Source: Symsagittifera roscoffensis
Taxonomy: Eukaryota > Xenacoelomorpha > Acoela > Convolutidae
NCBI RefSeq assembly: GCF_963678635.1
Contig: NC_087067.1
Span: forward strand, 33,824,401-33,888,400
DNA: 64,000 bases
Reading direction: 5' to 3'
Part shown: positions 1 to 9,988 of the stretch, piece by piece
Position numbering within the stretch: position 1 is the stretch's first letter
How the letters are laid out: every line of letters begins with the position of its first letter
Program-made: the position numbers and the translations under genes
The notes under the pieces: generated by a model
Databases searched by the model: none
Told to the model about the DNA's origin: nothing
The model's input: the letters and a program-made list of their open reading frames with translations, nothing else

Positions 1-6
1 TTTACT

Positions 7-16
7 CTCGCGCGAG
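7..16. promoter_or_regulatory. CpG-rich palindrome upstream of 5S
   Basis: CTCGCGCGAG is a perfect 10-bp palindrome in an otherwise AT-rich spacer, followed by GGCGAG, about 75-85 bp before the 5S start. It recurs in nearly every unit. Variants (CTCGCGCAAG, CTCGCACGAG, CTCGCGAGAG) mostly alter CpG bases. The role is unknown; a bound factor or boundary element is inference only. Confidence 0.45.
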
Positions 17-62
17 GGCGAGTGTTTTAAAAGTAATGTACATAGACATAAGCTAGTAAGGA

Positions 63-68
63 TATAAA
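63..68 (+). promoter_or_regulatory. TATA-like element at -27 of 5S
   Basis: TATAAA lies 27 to 22 bp before the 5S start in nearly all units. Several invertebrate and fungal 5S genes need such an upstream TATA-like element in addition to the internal promoter. Units 30 and 37 have TATAGA; units 46 and 47 have CTATAAA. The following stretch to ACTCAAAT, just before the gene, is also nearly invariant. Confidence 0.6.
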
Positions 69-89
69 TGAAAGCGGAGTAACTCAAAT

Positions 90-208
90 GCCTACGACCA
101 TACCATGTTGAATGCACCGGTTCTCGTCCGATCACCGAAGTTAAGCAACATTGGGCCTGGTTAGTACTTGGATGGGAGACCGCCTGGGAACACCAGGTGT
201 TGTAGGCT
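90..208 (+). rRNA. 5S ribosomal RNA, unit 1
   Basis: 119-nt Pol III gene for the 5S RNA of the large ribosomal subunit. The 5' GCCTACGACC pairs with the 3' GTAGGC to close helix I. Box A (about nt 50-60), the intermediate element (GGGCCTGG, about 64-71) and box C (TTGGATGGGAGACCGCC, about 79-95) are intact. The start was set by helix I and by TATAAA at -27; the gene ends in a T-run. This copy matches the array consensus, to which variants in other units are referred. Next 5S 1,280 bp on. Confidence 0.98.
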
Positions 209-211
209 TTT
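208..211 (+). terminator. Pol III T-run terminator of 5S
   Basis: Four T residues directly follow the 3' end of the 5S helix I strand, the usual Pol III stop signal. Most units carry the same TTTTATTT. Units 13 and 15 have longer runs; unit 5 has lost the run. Confidence 0.85.
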
Positions 212-915
212 ATTTAAAGCAAAAGTAATTCTTTTACTTTTATGCGCTAAGAGTTATTGCTGTTTAAAGTTCGGTGATGTCAAGAAGTTAAGCCTAACCG
301 AGCGTGGTGCAAAAATTTTCAATGGGTCAAATTTTGGCCAAAACAAAAGAAAACCGAAAATTTTCTTTTGCAGTATCAATTTTGTGTACAATCAGCTGCT
401 GATAGGTCAAAAAAAATGGAGATAATTTTTGGGGTCTTTGAGTTATAGCCTTTTGAATTTCCGTGATGTCAAAAAAATAAGCCCAATCGAGCCTGGTGAA
501 TTGCGCGAACGGCCATAACTTGCCCAAAAATTGTAAAATTTCCAAATTTTATTATTTGGATCACAAGATCATAGTCAAATCTTGGGGGACTGAGAAAATG
601 AACCATTTTCGTCGGTCCAACACAAAGTTATAAGCTTTTGAAATCTCGATGATACCAAAAAGTTAAGCCTAATCGAGCGTGGTGCAAAAAATGAAATTTT
701 CAAAATTTTTGTTTTTTTTTTCGTTCAAAGTTCAATTTTTTCATCTCGTTTCATCAATTTGAGCTCAGGACAATTCCAAGGAGCCCAAAACGACGTTTGT
801 AGCTGAAGTGTACGTGGAGTAATCATCACTTGAAAATTTGGGGGGACCCGAATTTCGGCCATTTTGGACGAAAATCGGCCTAAAAGCTAACTTTTACGTT
901 AGTGCAATTTTTTTT
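212..915. other. Spacer A (5S to SL RNA), representative unit
   Basis: No gene seen. It contains subrepeats SR1-SR3 (about 251-310, 440-499, 626-685), a length-variable poly-T tract near 708-740, and two hairpin motifs just 3' of the SL RNA gene. The small overlapping ORFs on both strands are not supported as proteins. The arrangement is the same in other full-length units. Confidence 0.8.
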
Positions 916-1032
916 CTTGCATTTTTCAAGAGAAATGGGCTGCCCTCCGCTGTCGCAGAGTGCATTCAAAGAAAACTTATCAAATAGATTTGAATACTTA
1001 CCTATTTAATAAGTTTATCACAACAATTAGGC
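916..1032 (-). ncRNA. Candidate spliced-leader (SL) RNA gene, unit 1
   Basis: Seen: reading the - strand, a likely exon of about 31 nt (1032 to 1002) ends ATTAAATAG|GTAAGT, a full U1-complementary 5' splice site. Its last 15 nt (1002-1016) pair with 973-987, with one G-U pair, leaving a 14-nt loop holding the donor. Then follow hairpins CTCTGC-GACA-GCGGAG (945-960) and GGGCAGCCC (937-945), a pyrimidine-rich Sm-like site (consensus AATTCTCTTG, 927-936), and CTTG...CAAG pairing. Known: SL RNAs are about 80-140-nt Pol II snRNP RNAs whose leader is trans-spliced to mRNAs, and the C. elegans SL1 gene is linked to 5S in opposite orientation. Inferred: exact 5' and 3' ends. In unit 1 the Sm-like site has one substitution. 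The exon has no ATG. The alternative is an unexplained conserved hairpin. Confidence 0.72.
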
Positions 1033-1369
1033 TAAAAGCAACTGACAGTATCCTGGCTGGTATTCAATCATATGCCACTTACAGTGGATGTGCGGCTATC
1101 ATGCCATAGATGGTCATTCAAGGCACCTTGTACACGCTCCTTAGGTTTTGACCAGCTGATTTGGCCATAAAACACATTGGGCCAAAAAAATTCCAAACAA
1201 TGTCAATTTTCAGTATTTTGTTTGAAATGCATAAATTATAACGTGAGCGTGCAAAGTTTTACATGGTATAAGAGCATATTTTTACTCTCGCGCGAGGGCG
1301 AGTGTTTTAAAAGTAATGTACATAGACATAAGCTAGTAAGGATATAAATGAAAGCGGAGTAACTCAAAT
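1033..1369. promoter_or_regulatory. Divergent promoter region between SL RNA and 5S
   Basis: About 337 bp between the inferred SL RNA start and the next 5S start, transcribed outward in both directions. A near-invariant block 50-65 bp upstream of the SL start (- strand GCCGCACATCCACTGT) sits where a proximal sequence element of snRNA-type genes would lie. The 5S-proximal end carries the palindrome and TATA box. No gene seen. Promoter roles are inferred from position and conservation. Confidence 0.5.
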
Positions 1370-1488
1370 GCCTACGACCATACCATGTTGAATGCACCGG
1401 TTCTCGTCCGATCACCGAAGTTAAGCAACATTGGGCCTGGTTAGTACTTGGATGGGAGACCGCCTGGGAACACCAGGTGTTGTAGGCT
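1370..1488 (+). rRNA. 5S ribosomal RNA, unit 2
   Basis: Consensus copy; T4 terminator intact; next 5S 1,278 bp on. Confidence 0.98.
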
Positions 1489-1530
1489 TTTATTTAAAGC
1501 AAAAGTAATTCTTTTACTTTTATGCGCTAA

Positions 1531-1590
1531 GAGTTATTGCTGTTTAAAGTTCGATGATGTCAAAAAGTTAAGCCTAACCGAGCGTGGTGC
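1531..1590 (+). repeat. Spacer subrepeat SR1 (5S-like core)
   Basis: Runs from GAGTTATTGC to GAGCGTGGTGC. It shares a ~60-bp pattern with SR2 and SR3: a G/A-AGTTAT start, TTT.AA, CGGTGAT, then AAGTTAAGCC...CGAGC.TGGTG. The core matches 5S nt 50-73, including an identical AAGTTAAGC. Confidence 0.8.
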
Positions 1591-1719
1591 AAAAATTTTC
1601 AATGGGTCAAATTTTGGCCAAAACAAAAGAAAACCGAAAAATTTCTTTTGCAGTATCAATTTTGTGTACAATCAGCTGCTGATAGGTCAAAAAAAATGGA
1701 GATAACTTTTGGGGTCTTT

Positions 1720-1779
1720 GAGTTATAGCCTTTTGAATTTCCGTGATGTCAAAAAAATAAGCCCAATCGAGCCTGGTGA
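1720..1779 (+). repeat. Spacer subrepeat SR2 (5S-like core)
   Basis: Begins 189 bp after SR1. Its AATAAGCCCAATCGAGCCTGGT is the closest of the three to the 5S intermediate element (GAGCCTGGT against GGGCCTGGT). Confidence 0.8.
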
Positions 1780-1904
1780 ATTGCGCGAACGGCCATAACT
1801 TGCCCAAAAATTTTAAAATTTCCAAATTTTATTATTTTGATCACAAGATCATAGTCAAATCTTGGGGGACTGAGAAAATGAACCAATTTCGTCGGTCCAA
1901 CACA

Positions 1905-1965
1905 AAGTTATAAGCTTTTGAAATCTCGGTGATACCAAAAAGTTAAGCCTAATCGAGCGTGGTGC
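1905..1965 (+). repeat. Spacer subrepeat SR3 (5S-like core)
   Basis: Begins about 186 bp after SR2; core nearly identical to SR1 (AAAAAGTTAAGCCTAATCGA). The SR1/SR3 identity is the substrate for the ~375-bp deletions that gave the ~900-bp units. Confidence 0.8.
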
Positions 1966-2135
1966 AAAAAATGAAATTTTCAAAAATTTTGTTTTTTTTT
2001 TCGTTCAAAGTTCATTTTTTTCATCTCGTTTCATAAATTTGAGCTCAGGACAATTCCAACGAGCCCAAAACGACGTTTGTAGCTCAAGTGTACGTGGAGT
2101 AATCATCAGTTGAAAATTTTGGGGGACCCGAATTT

Positions 2136-2160
2136 CGGCCATTTTGGACGAAAATCGGCC
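2136..2160. repeat. Conserved inverted repeat GGCC-ATTTT / AAAAT-C-GGCC
   Basis: A 9-bp stem with one bulged C and a 5-nt loop, nearly invariant in all units, followed within 10 bp by a second inverted repeat (CTAACTT/AAGTTAG, or CTAAC/GTTAG). Both lie just 3' of the candidate SL RNA gene on the - strand. A 3'-end formation or termination role is a guess. Confidence 0.5.
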
Positions 2161-2194
2161 TAAAAGCTAACTTTTCAGTTAGTGCAATTTTTTT

Positions 2195-2311
2195 CTTGCA
2201 TTTTTCAAGAGAATTGGGCTGCCCTCCGCTGTCGCAGAGTGCATTCAAAGAAAACTTATCAAATATATTTGAATACTTATCTATTTAATAAATTTATCAC
2301 AACAATTAGGC
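2195..2311 (-). ncRNA. Candidate SL RNA, unit 2 (donor mutated)
   Basis: Structure as in unit 1, but the splice donor reads G|ATAAGT instead of G|GTAAGT, and two stem bases are changed. Probably inactive for trans-splicing. Confidence 0.55.
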
Positions 2312-2647
2312 TAAAAGCAACTGACAGTATCCTGGCTGGTATTCAATCATATGCCACTTACAGTGGATGTGCGGCTATCATGCCATAGATGGTCATTCAA
2401 GGCACCTTGTACACGATCCATAGGTTTTGACCAGCTGATTTGGCATAAAACACATTGGGCCAAAAAAATTCCAAACAATGTCAATTTTCAGTATTTTGTT
2501 TGAAATGCATAAATTATAACGTGAGCGTGCAAAATTTTACATGGTATGAGAGCATATTTTTACTCTCGCGCGAGGGCGAGTGTTTTAAAACTAATGTACA
2601 TAGACATAAGCTAGTAAGGGTATAAATGAAAGCGGAGTAACTCAAAT

Positions 2648-2766
2648 GCCTACGACCATACCATGTTGAATGCACCGGTTCTCGTCCGATCACCGAAGTT
2701 AAGCAACATTGGGCCTGGTTAGTACTTGGATGGGAGACCGCCTGGGAACCCCAGGTGTTGTAGGCT
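2648..2766 (+). rRNA. 5S ribosomal RNA, unit 3
   Basis: One change, A103C, in the 3' arm; promoter boxes intact. Next 5S 1,277 bp on. Confidence 0.97.
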
Positions 2767-3470
2767 TTTATTTAAAGCAAAAGTAATTCTTTTACTTTTA
2801 TGCGCTAAGAGTTATTGCTGTTTAAAGTTCGGTGATGTCAAAAAGTTAAGCCTAATCGAGCGTGGTGCAAAAATTTTCAATGGGTCAAATTTTGACCAAA
2901 ACAAAAGAAAACCGAAAAATTTCTTTTGCAGTATCAATTTTGTGTACAATCAGCTGCTGATAGGTCAAAAATAATGGAGATAACTTTTGGGGTCTTTGAG
3001 TTATAGCCTTTTGAATTTCGGTGATGTCAAAAAAACAAGCCCAATCGAGCCTGGTGAATTTTGCGAACGGCCATAACTTGCCCAAAAATTTTAAAATTTC
3101 CAAATTTTATTATTTGGATCACAAGATCATAGTCAAATCTTGGGGGACTGAGAAAATGAACCAATATTGTCGGTCCAACACAAAGTTATAAGCTTTTGAA
3201 ATCTCGGTGATACCAAAAAGTTAAGCCTAATCGATTGTGGTGCAAAAAATGAAATTTTCAAAATTTTTGTTTTTTTTCCGTTCAAAGTTCATTTTTTTCA
3301 TCTTGTTTCATAAATTTGAGCTCAGGAAAACTCCAACGAGCCCAAAACGACGTTTGTAGCTCAAGTTTACGTGGAGTAATCATCAGTTGAAAATTTGGGG
3401 GGACCCGAATTTCGGCCATTTTGGACGAAAATCGGCCTAAGCTAACTTTTACGTTAGTGCAATTTTTTTT

Positions 3471-3587
3471 CTTGCATTTTTCAAGAGAATTGGGCTGCCC
3501 TCCGCTGTCGCAGAGTGCATTCAAAGAAAACTTATGAAATAGATTTGAAAACTTACCTATTTAATAAGTTTATCACAACAATTAGGC
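3471..3587 (-). ncRNA. Candidate SL RNA, unit 3
   Basis: Donor hexamer intact; one C-to-G change (+ strand) in the stem arm and a change in the loop. Confidence 0.7.
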
Positions 3588-3924
3588 TAAAAGCAACTGA
3601 CAGTATCCTGGCTGGTATTCAATCATATGCCACTTACAGTGGATGTGCGGCTATCATGCCATAGATGGTCATTCAAGGCACCTTGTACACGCTCCATAGG
3701 TTTTGACCAGCTGATTTGGCCATAAGACACATTGGGCCAAAAAAATTCCAAACAATGTCAATTTTCAGTATTTTGTTTGAAATGCATAAATTATAACGTG
3801 AGCGTGCAAAATTTTACATGGTATAAGAGCATATTTTTGCTCTCGCGCAAGGGCGAGTGTTTTAAAAGTAATGTACATAGACATAAGCTAGTAAGGATAT
3901 AAATGAAAGCGGAGTAACTCAAAT

Positions 3925-4043
3925 GCCTACGACCATACCATGTTGAATGCACCGGTTCTCGTCCGATCACCGAAGTTAAGCAACATTGGGCCTGGTTAGT
4001 ACTTGGATGGGAGACCGCCTGGGAACACCAGGTGTTGTAGGCT
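3925..4043 (+). rRNA. 5S ribosomal RNA, unit 4
   Basis: Consensus copy; the upstream palindrome carries one CpG change (CTCGCGCAAG). Next 5S 1,279 bp on. Confidence 0.98.
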
Positions 4044-4749
4044 TTTATTTAAAGCAAAAGTAATTCTTTTACTTTTATGCGCTAAGAGTTATTGCTGTTT
4101 AAAGTTCGGTGATGTCAAAAAGTTAAGCCTAATCGAGCGTGGTGCAAAAATTTTCAATGGGTCAAATTTTGGCCAAAACAAAAGAAAACCGAAAAATTTC
4201 TTTTGCAGTATCAATTTTGTGTACAATCAGCTGCTGATAGGTCAAAAATAATGGAGATAACTTTTGGGGTCTTTGAGTTATAGCCTTTTGAATTTCGGTG
4301 ATGTCAAAAAAATAAGCCCAATCGAGCCTGGTGAATTGCGCGAACGGCCATAACTTGCCCAAAAATTTTAAAATTTCCAAATTTTATTATTTGGATCCCA
4401 AGATCATAGTCAAATCTTGGGGGACTGAGAAAATGAACCAATTTCGTCGGTCCAACACAAAGTTATAAGCTTTTGAAATCTCGGTGATACCAAAAAGTTA
4501 AGCCTAATCGAGCGTGGTGCAAAAAATGAAATTTTCAAAATTTTTGTTTTTTTTTCGTTCAAAGTTCAATTTTTTCATCTTGTTTCATAAATTTGAGCTC
4601 AGGAAAATTCCAACGAGCCCAAAACGACGTTTGTAGCTCAAGTTTACGTGGAGTAATCATCAGTTGAAAATTTGGGGGGACCCGAATTTCGGCCATTTTG
4701 GACGAAAATCGGCCTAAAAGCTAACTTTTACGTTAGTGCAATTTTTTTT

Positions 4750-4866
4750 CTTGCATTTTTCAAGAGAATTGGGCTGCCCTCCGCTGTCGCAGAGTGCATT
4801 CAAAGAAAACTTATCAAATAGATTTGAATACTTACCTATTTAATAAGTTTATCACAACAATTAGGC
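4750..4866 (-). ncRNA. Candidate SL RNA, unit 4
   Basis: Consensus exon, donor, stem and Sm-like site. Confidence 0.72.
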
Positions 4867-5203
4867 TAAAAGCAACTGACAGTATCCTGGCTGGTATTCA
4901 ATCATATGCCACTTACAGTGGATGTGCGGCTATCAGGCCATAGATGGTCATTCAAGGCACCTTGTACACGCTCCATAGGTTTTGACCAGCTGATTTGGCC
5001 ATAAGACACATTGGGCCAAAAAAATTCCAAACAATGTCAATTTTCAGTATTTTGTTTGGAATGCATAAATTATAACGTGAGCGTGCAAAATTTTACATGG
5101 TATAAGAGAATATTTTTGCTCTCGCGCGAGGGCGAGTGTTTTAAAAGTAATGTACATAGACATAAGCTAGTAAGGATATAAATGAAAGCGGAGTAACTCA
5201 AAT

Positions 5204-5322
5204 GCCTACGACCATACCATGTTGAATGCACCGGTTCTCGTCCGATCACCGAAGTTAAGCAACATTGGGCCTGGTTAGTACTTGGATGGGAGACCGCCTG
5301 GGAACACCAGGTGTTGTAGGCT
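5204..5322 (+). rRNA. 5S ribosomal RNA, unit 5 (no T-run)
   Basis: Gene body is consensus, but the terminator reads CTCTCATTT, so the T4 run is lost. Transcription may read on to a later T-rich stretch, about 30 bp downstream. Confidence 0.95.
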
Positions 5323-6029
5323 CTCATTTAAAGCAAAAGTAATTCTTTTACTTTTATGCGCTAAGAGTTATTGCTGTTTAAAATTCGGTGATGTCAAAAA
5401 GTTAAGCCTAATCGAGCGTGGTGCAAAAATTTTCAATGGGTCAAATTTTGGCCAAAACAAAAGAAAACCGAAAAATTTCTTTTGCAGTATCAATTTTGTG
5501 TACAATCAGCTGCTGATAGGTCAAAAATAATGGAGATAACTTTTGGGGTCTTTGAGTTATAGCCTTTTGAATTTCGGTGATGTCAAAAAAATAAGCCCAA
5601 TCGAGCCTGGTGAATTGCGCGAACGGCCATAACTTGCCCAAAAATTTTTAAATTTCCAAATTTTATTATTTGGATCACAAGATCATAGTCAAATTTTGGG
5701 GGACTGAGAAAATGAACCAATTTCGTCGGTCCAACACAAAGTTATAAGCTTTTGAAATCTCGGTGATACCAAAAAGTTAAGCCTAATCGAGCGTGGTGCA
5801 AAAAAAGAAATTTTAAAAATTTTTGTTTTTTTTTCTATCAAAGTTCATTTTTTTCACCTTGTTTCATAAATTTGAGCTCAGGACAATTCCAACGAGCCCA
5901 AAACGACGTTTGTAGCTCAAGTGTACGTGGAGTAATCATCAGTTGAAAGTTTGGGGGGACCCGAATTTCGGCCATTTTGGACGAAAATCGGCCTAAAAGC
6001 TAACTTTTACGTTAGTGCAATTTTTTTTT

Positions 6030-6146
6030 CTTGCATTTTTCAAGAGAATTGGGCTGCCCTCCGCTGTCGCAGAGTGCATTCAAAGAAAAATTATCAAATA
6101 GATTTGAATACTTACCTATTTAATAAGTTTATCACAACAATTAGGC
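6030..6146 (-). ncRNA. Candidate SL RNA, unit 5
   Basis: Exon and donor consensus; one stem base near the stem foot changed. Extra A inserted about 12 bp upstream of the inferred start. Confidence 0.7.
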
Positions 6147-6484
6147 TAAAAGCAAACTGACAGTATCCTGGCTGGTATTCAATCATATGCCACTTACAGT
6201 GGATGTGCGGCTATCATGCCATAGATGGTCATTCAAGGCACCTTGTACACACTCCATAGGTTTTGACCAGCTGATTTGGCCATAAGACACATTGGGCCAA
6301 AAAAATTCCAAACAATGTCAATTTTCAGTATTTTGTTTGGAATGCATAAATTATAACGTGAGCGTGCAAAATTTTACATGGTATAAGAGCATATTTTTGC
6401 TCTCGCGCGAGGGCGAGTGTTTTAAAAGTAATGTACATAGACATAAGCTAGTAAGGATATAAATGTAAGCGGAGTAACTCAAAT

Positions 6485-6603
6485 GCCTACGACCATACCA
6501 TGTTGAATGCACCGGTTCTCGTCCGATCACCGAAGTTAAGCAACATTGGGCCTGGTTAGTACTTGGATGGGAGACCGCCTGGGAACACCAGGTGTTGTAG
6601 GCT
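6485..6603 (+). rRNA. 5S ribosomal RNA, unit 6
   Basis: Consensus copy. Next 5S 1,280 bp on. Confidence 0.98.
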
Positions 6604-7309
6604 TTTATTTAAAGCAAAAGTAATTATTTTACTTTTATGCGCTAAGAGTTATTGCTGTTTAAAGTTCGGTGATGTCAAAAAGTTAAGCCTAATCGAGCGT
6701 GGTGCAAAAATTTTCAATGGGTCAAATTTTGGCCAAAACAAAAGAAAACCGAAAAATTTCTTTTGCAGTATCAATTTTGTGTACAATCAGCTGCTGATAG
6801 GTCAAAAATAATGGAGATAACTTTTGGGGTTTTTGAGTTATAGCCTTTTGAATTCCGGTGATGTCAAAAAAAAAGCCCAATCGAGCCTGGTGAATTGCGC
6901 GAACGGCCATAACTTGCCCAAAAATTTTAAAATTTCCAAATTTTATTATTTGGATCACAAGATCATAGTCGAATCTTGGGGGACTGAGAAAATGAACCAA
7001 TTTCGTCGGTCCAACACAAAGTTAAAAGCTTTTGAAATCTCGGTGATACCAAAAAGTTAAGCCTAATCGAGCGTGGTGCAAAAAAAGAAATTTTAAAAGT
7101 TTTTGTTTTTTTTTTTCGATCAAAGTTCATTTTTTTCATCTTGTTTCATAAATTTGAGCTCAGGAAAATTCCAACGAGCCCAAAACGACGTTTGTAGCTC
7201 AAGTTTACGTGGAGTAATCATCAGTTGAAAATTTGGGGGGACCCGAATTTCGGCCATTTTGGACGAAAATCGGCCTAAAAGCTAACTTTTACGTTAGTGC
7301 ATTTTTTTT

Positions 7310-7426
7310 CTTGCATTTTTCAAGAGAATTGGGCTGCCCTCCGCTGTCGCAGAGTGCATTCAAAGAAAACTTATCAAATAGATTTGAATACTTACCTATT
7401 TAATAAGTTTATCACAACAATTAGGC
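7310..7426 (-). ncRNA. Candidate SL RNA, unit 6
   Basis: Consensus; +1 A upstream, as in units 5, 7 and 8. Confidence 0.72.
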
Positions 7427-7764
7427 TAAAAGCAAACTGACAGTATCCTGGCTGGTATTCAATCATATGCCACTTACAGTGGATGTGCGGCTATCATGCC
7501 ATAGATGGTCATTCAAGGCACCTTGTACACACTCCATAGGTTTTGACCAGCTGATTTGGCCATAAGACACATTGGGCCAAAAAAATTCCAAACAATGTCA
7601 ATTTTCAGTATTTTGTTTGGAATGCATAAATTATAACGTGAGCGTGCAAAATTTTACATGGTATAAGAGCATATTTTTGCTCTCGCGCGAGGGCGAGTGT
7701 TTTAAAAGTAATGTACATAGACATAAGCTAGTAAGGATATAAATGAAAGCGGAGTAACTCAAAT

Positions 7765-7883
7765 GCCTACGACCATACCATGTTGAATGCACCGGTTCTC
7801 GTCCGATCACCGAAGTTAAGCAACATTGGGCCTGGTTAGTACTTGGATGGGAGACCGCCTGGGAACACCAGGTGTTGTAGGCT
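7765..7883 (+). rRNA. 5S ribosomal RNA, unit 7
   Basis: Consensus copy. Next 5S 1,279 bp on. Confidence 0.98.
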
Positions 7884-8588
7884 TTTATTTAAAGCAAAAG
7901 TAATTATTTTACTTTTATGCGCTAAGAGTTATTGCTGTTTAAAGTTCGGTGATGTCAAAAAGTTAAGCCTAATCGAGCGTGGTGCAAAAATTTTCAATGG
8001 GTCAAATTTTGGCCAAAACAAAAGAAAACCGAAAAATTTCTTTTGCAGTATCATTTTTGTGTACAATCAGCTGCTGATAGGTCAAAAATAATGGAGATAA
8101 CTTTTGGGGTTTTTGAGTTATAGCCTTTTGAATTCCGGTGATGTCAAAAAAAAAGCCCAATCGAGCCTGGTGAATTGCGCGAACGGCCATAACTTGCCCA
8201 AAAATTTTAAAATTTCCAAATTTTATTATTTGGATCACAAGATCATAGTCGAATCTTGGGGGACTGAGAAAATGAACCAATTTCGTCGGTCCAACACAAA
8301 GTTATAAGCTTTTGAAATCTCGGTGATACAAAAAAGTTAAGCCTAATCGAGCGTGGTGCAAAAAAAGAAATTTTAAAAATTTTTGTTTTTTTTTCGATCA
8401 AAGTTCATTTTTTTCATCTTGTTTCATAAATTTGAGCTCAGGAAAATTCCAACGAGCCCAAAACGACGTTTGTAGCTCAAGTTTACGTGGAGTAATCATC
8501 AGTTGAAAATTTGGGGGGACCCGAATTTCGGCCATTTTGGACGAAAATCGGCCTAAAAGCTAACTTTTACGTTAGTGCATTTTTTTTT

Positions 8589-8705
8589 CTTGCATTTTTC
8601 AAGAGAATTGGGCTGACCTCCGCTGTCGCAGAGTGCATTCAAAGAAAACTTATCAAATAGATGTGAATACTTACCTATTTAATAAGTTTATCACAACAAT
8701 TAGGC
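8589..8705 (-). ncRNA. Candidate SL RNA, unit 7
   Basis: Exon and donor intact; one loop base changed and one base in the GGGCAGCCC hairpin changed. Confidence 0.7.
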
Positions 8706-9043
8706 TAAAAGCAAACTGACAGTATCCTGGCTGGTATTCAATCATATGCCACTTACAGTGGATGTGCGGCTATCATGCCATAGATGGTCATTCAAGGCAC
8801 CTTGTACACGCTCCATAGGTTTTGACCAGCTGATTTGGCCATAAGACACATTGGGCCAAAAAAATTCCAAACAATGTCAATTTTCAGTATTTTGTTTGGA
8901 ATGCATAAATTATAACGTGAGCGTGCAAAATTTTACATGGTATAAGAGCATATTTTTGCTCTCGCGCGAGGGCGAGTGTTTTAAAAGTATTGTACATAGA
9001 CATAAGCTAGTAAGGATATAAATGAAAGCGGAGTAACTCAAAT

Positions 9044-9162
9044 GCCTACGACCATACCATGTTGAATGCACCGGTTCTCGTCCGATCACCGAAGTTAAGC
9101 AACATTGGGCCTGGTTAGTACTTGGATGGGAGACCGCCTGGGAACACCAGGTGTTGTAGGCT
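9044..9162 (+). rRNA. 5S ribosomal RNA, unit 8
   Basis: Consensus copy. Next 5S 1,283 bp on. Confidence 0.98.
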
Positions 9163-9871
9163 TTTATTTAAAGCAAAAGTAATTATTTTACTTTTATGCG
9201 CTAAGAGTTATTGCTGTTTAAAGTTCGGTGATGTCAAAAAGTTAAGCCTAATCGAGCGTGGTGCAAAAATTTTCAATGGGTCAAATTTTGGCCAAAACAA
9301 AAGAAAACCGAAAAATTTCTTTTGCAGTATCAATTTTGTGTACAATCAGCTGCTGATAGGTCAAAAATAATGGAGATAACTTTTGGGGTCTTTGAGTTAT
9401 AGCCTTTTGAATTTCGGTGATGTCAAAAAAATAAGCCCAATCGAGCCTGGTGAATTGCGCGAACGGCCATAACTTGCCCAAAAATTTTTAAATTTCCAAA
9501 TTTTATTATTTGGATCACAAGATCATAGTCAAATCTTGGGGGACTGAGAAAATGAACCAATTTCGTCGGTCCAACACAAAGTTATAAGCTTTTGAAATCT
9601 CGGTGATACCAAAAAGTTAAGCCTAATCGAGCGTGGTGCAAAAAATGAAATTTTCAAAATTTTTGTTTTTATTTTTTTTCATTCAAAATTCATTTTTTTC
9701 ATCTTGTTTCATAAATTTGAGCTCAGGACAATTCCAACGAGCCCAAAACGACGTTTGTAGCTCAAGTGTACGTGGAGTAATCATCAGTTGAAAATTTGGG
9801 GGGACCCGAATTTCGGCCATTTTGGACGAAAATCGGCCTAAAAGCTAACTTTTAAGTTAGTGCAATTTTTT

Positions 9872-9988
9872 TAAGCATTTTTCAAGAGAATTGGGCTGCC
9901 CTCCGCTGTCGCAGAGTGCATTCAAAGAAAACTTATCAAATAGATGTGAATACTTACCTATTTAATAAGTTTATCACAACAATTAGGC
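9872..9988 (-). ncRNA. Candidate SL RNA, unit 8
   Basis: Exon and donor intact; the terminal CTTG/CAAG pairing is disrupted (+ strand TTAAGCATTT). Confidence 0.68.

Noticed and set aside
168-425. Recurrent ORFs on both strands of every unit (e.g. starting in the 3' part of 5S, + strand, and in the SR1-SR2 interval, - strand).
   Set aside because: They begin inside the 5S gene or spacer repeats, overlap each other on opposite strands, change length with single indels between units, and show no domain. They are by-products of the repeat.
960-972. TTGAATGCAC shared by 5S (nt 19-28) and the SL RNA region on opposite strands.
   Set aside because: Ten nucleotides with no extended similarity around; probably chance.
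988-1002. ATACTTACCT on the + strand, identical to the 5' end of U1 snRNA.
   Set aside because: The match stops after 10 nt and no U1 stem-loops follow. It is simply the complement of the splice donor on the - strand.
1027-1032. TTAGGC, the nematode telomere hexamer.
   Set aside because: A single copy per unit, not tandem; it is the complement of the SL RNA 5' end.
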